NCBI GenBank assembly: GCA_021741155.1
Contig: JAIOYP010000010.1
Coordinates: 1 to 64,000 of the forward strand
Source: Flavobacteriales bacterium
Lineage (GTDB): Bacteria; Bacteroidota; Bacteroidia; UBA10329
DNA length: 64,000 nt
Reading direction: 5' to 3'
Below the pieces are notes generated by a model. That model did no database searches. It was not told the origin of the DNA and worked only from the letters and a program-made list of their open reading frames with translations. Below, in pieces: positions 63,701-64,000 of the stretch; position 1 is the stretch's first letter; the number at the start of each line of letters is the position of its first letter. Position numbers and translations under genes: made by a program.

Positions 63701-64000
63701 GATCCCAGCACTCCTATGTTGGTTCCCGTGCCGGTATAAGCATAGAATGCACCACCTGTTCTGTCACCCGATCCGCTGCCGCCTGCTGAGGCATACACTC
63801 CTGTTCCAGCAGAAGTACCCGATTTTGTGTTGGAAACAAGCACGTTATAGGCCGCTGAACTGGAACTTACCTGCAAGGGCGAGGTCGGATTGGAAACTCC
63901 GATACCCACATTTCCGGTTGCCCGATAGATGTTTCCCGCGTTCTCTTCCCAACGTGAGCCCACCATGGGAACGCCATTGATAAAGAATCCGCCTGTGGTG
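60724..64000 (-). CDS. Giant head-repeat fibre with C-terminal endosialidase-type chaperone (5' end outside window)
   Basis: At least 1092 residues. The frame is open to the window edge, where it reads GGFFINGVPMVGSRWEENAG, so the start lies beyond 64000. After NVGIGTTSP units like those of the GAT-repeat protein come over 30 head-like repeats of about 14 residues (NTAIGxxALxxNTTGxx). These resemble YadA-type head repeats. The C-terminal domain (SDGRFKYNVTESDVKGLEFIKRLRPVEYNF) is the peptidase S74/endosialidase chaperone type, which self-cleaves after assembling trimers. The tail is a coiled coil (ATIEALKQQNEAMNRRLSAL). No membrane anchor and no T9SS domain is visible in the part seen. Confidence 0.85.
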   Translation of the reverse strand, partial: TTGGFFINGVPMVGSRWEENAGNIYRATGNVGIGVSNPTSPLQVSSSSAAYNVLVSNTKSGTSAGTGVYASAGGSGSGDRTGGAFYAYTGTGTNIGVLGSASGGTLNYGGYFVGKGYFSDNVGIGTTSPTAMLEVAGQVKITGGAPGVGKVLTSDANGLASWETAAGSGWGLAGNTGTTYGTNYIGTADGQNLMFKVNNQVAGRIEYSGNQNTSMGYNALGDNTTGAFNSALGANALQWNTEGNHNIGIGNHALSRNYSGSYNTAIGDSALYLNSGGQYSSAIGYQTLASNRNASNATAIGAFAMQYANNTTNPITNYNVAVGYMSLRGSTNAAANTGNYNTATGYQTLMANTTGSSNSAHGYQGLSSNTTGQSNTATGRSALSSNTTGSNNTANGEAALSSNTTGGDNTAIGSGALTQNTGGENTAHGYRALASNVAGSYATAIGTKSMEYANSTSSFFYNQNVAVGYEALQGSSDASSNTGNYNTAIGFKTLKSNTSGHSNTANGTLALGLNTTGLNNTAIGTVALFSNTAGSDNSAVGSNSLHDNTTGGNNAALGSNALSNNTTGGSNSSVGANSLFTNTTGYENAALGYEALNANTSGYYNSAVGSGSLKANTIGLRNSALGSNALFTNTAGYDNAALGSQALNANTIGYHNSAVGSSSLELNTTGKENSAVGYKALNANATGINNSAVGSLALERNIDGFENTAMGYKSLWFNTSASRNSAVGAYSLKANTDGYGNSALGHLALTSNTAGNYNSAVGASSLELNTTGENNSAFGSNALRANTTGSDNSSFGAHSLYHNTTGYDNAAFGSYSMFDNDAGSFNSAFGYYALRNNEIGLRNSAFGYKALHDNENGAANSAVGYMTLYSNISGTGNTAIGYSALSSNTTGDENTCIGDQSNTSVGHLNNATAIGHNATVNSSNKIRFGDVNVTVIQGQVAYSFPSDGRFKYNVTESDVKGLEFIKRLRPVEYNFDTRKFEEFLTQNMADSVRDKRFENRDFSASSSIRQSGFIAQDIEQAMKETGYDFNGMHKPVDENDNYSVAYSLFVVPLVKGMQEQQAMIEQQNATIEALKQQNEAMNRRLSALEKR
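61290..63420 (-). repeat. Array of ~42-bp coding repeats (YadA-head-like)
   Basis: More than 30 units encode N-T-(A/S)-x-G-x-x-A-L-x-x-N-T-T-G patterns. Short and long unit variants alternate, with inserts such as YANNTTNPITNYNVAVGYMS appearing twice in related form. The regular spacing is protein-level and the DNA units have diverged. Confidence 0.8.
63623..63962 (-). repeat. Duplicated coding segment, copy 2
   Basis: Partner of the segment at 56754-57093. Most differences are single third-position substitutions, so the copies remain in frame and under similar constraint. Confidence 0.75.

Noticed and set aside
55452-64000. Prophage, because of tail-fibre-like and endosialidase-chaperone domains
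   Set aside because: No capsid, portal, terminase, integrase or lysis gene is present. The neighbours are an M4 protease and T9SS proteins, and such fibres are common in Bacteroidota chromosomes.

Overview
The window comes from a member of the Bacteroidota, probably near the Flavobacteriales (the order is inference). Several signs agree. Many surface proteins carry type IX secretion system (T9SS) C-terminal sorting domains of type A and type B. A PorP/SprF-like protein sits beside an OmpA/beta-propeller protein. Promoters fit the Bacteroidota TTG-N18-20-TAnnTTTG pattern. Start sites mostly lack Shine-Dalgarno sequences. MurA carries Asp in place of the usual catalytic Cys. The tmRNA tag reads GESNFALAA.

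Layout. 1-1.2 kb: ribosomal operon rpsF-rpsR-rplI. 1.2-10.7 kb: a T9SS surface cluster of a 1632-residue type B adhesin with ten ~75-residue repeats, a PorP/SprF-like protein and a PorE-like OmpA protein, ending in a secreted GH13 enzyme. 10.8-20.1 kb: glycan use, with a FucP-type sugar transporter, two GH92 alpha-mannosidases and an exported GH2 beta-galactosidase. 20.2-20.5 kb: tmRNA. 20.6-23 kb: a PhoD-like phosphatase and a divergent alpha/beta hydrolase. 23-33.6 kb: core genes (sigma-54-type response regulator without HTH, Ppx/GppA, ABC-2 exporter, DnaJ, GrpE, TlpA-like thioredoxin, MurA, DUF4290, AhcY). 33.7-42.6 kb: three large T9SS proteins, two of them tandem beta-helix/Gly-rich/PKD paralogues. 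42.8-49.6 kb: archaeal-type ether lipid synthase, a thiamine-salvage set (thiamine-binding protein, PnuT-like transporter, NadR-like kinase, and a TPP-riboswitch-controlled TonB receptor), an AtoE-type transporter and a GxxExxY gene inside 44-bp inverted repeats. 50-53.4 kb: a LOV-containing multi-PAS SpoIIE phosphatase. 53.4-64 kb: M4 protease and large repeat proteins with GAT-collagen, YadA-head-like and endosialidase-chaperone parts, running off the right edge.

The parts most worth following are four. The GxxExxY gene and its scattered palindromic relatives look like a small mobile-element family. The LOV-SpoIIE protein retains the photoactive cysteine motif and could link blue light to partner switching. 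The thiamine locus has a riboswitch whose 3' end touches the start codon. The right-hand repeat-protein region shows duplication, gene erosion and a signal peptide out of frame beside 7-bp tandem repeats. No phage structural genes, CRISPR array, tRNA, rRNA or transposase was seen.
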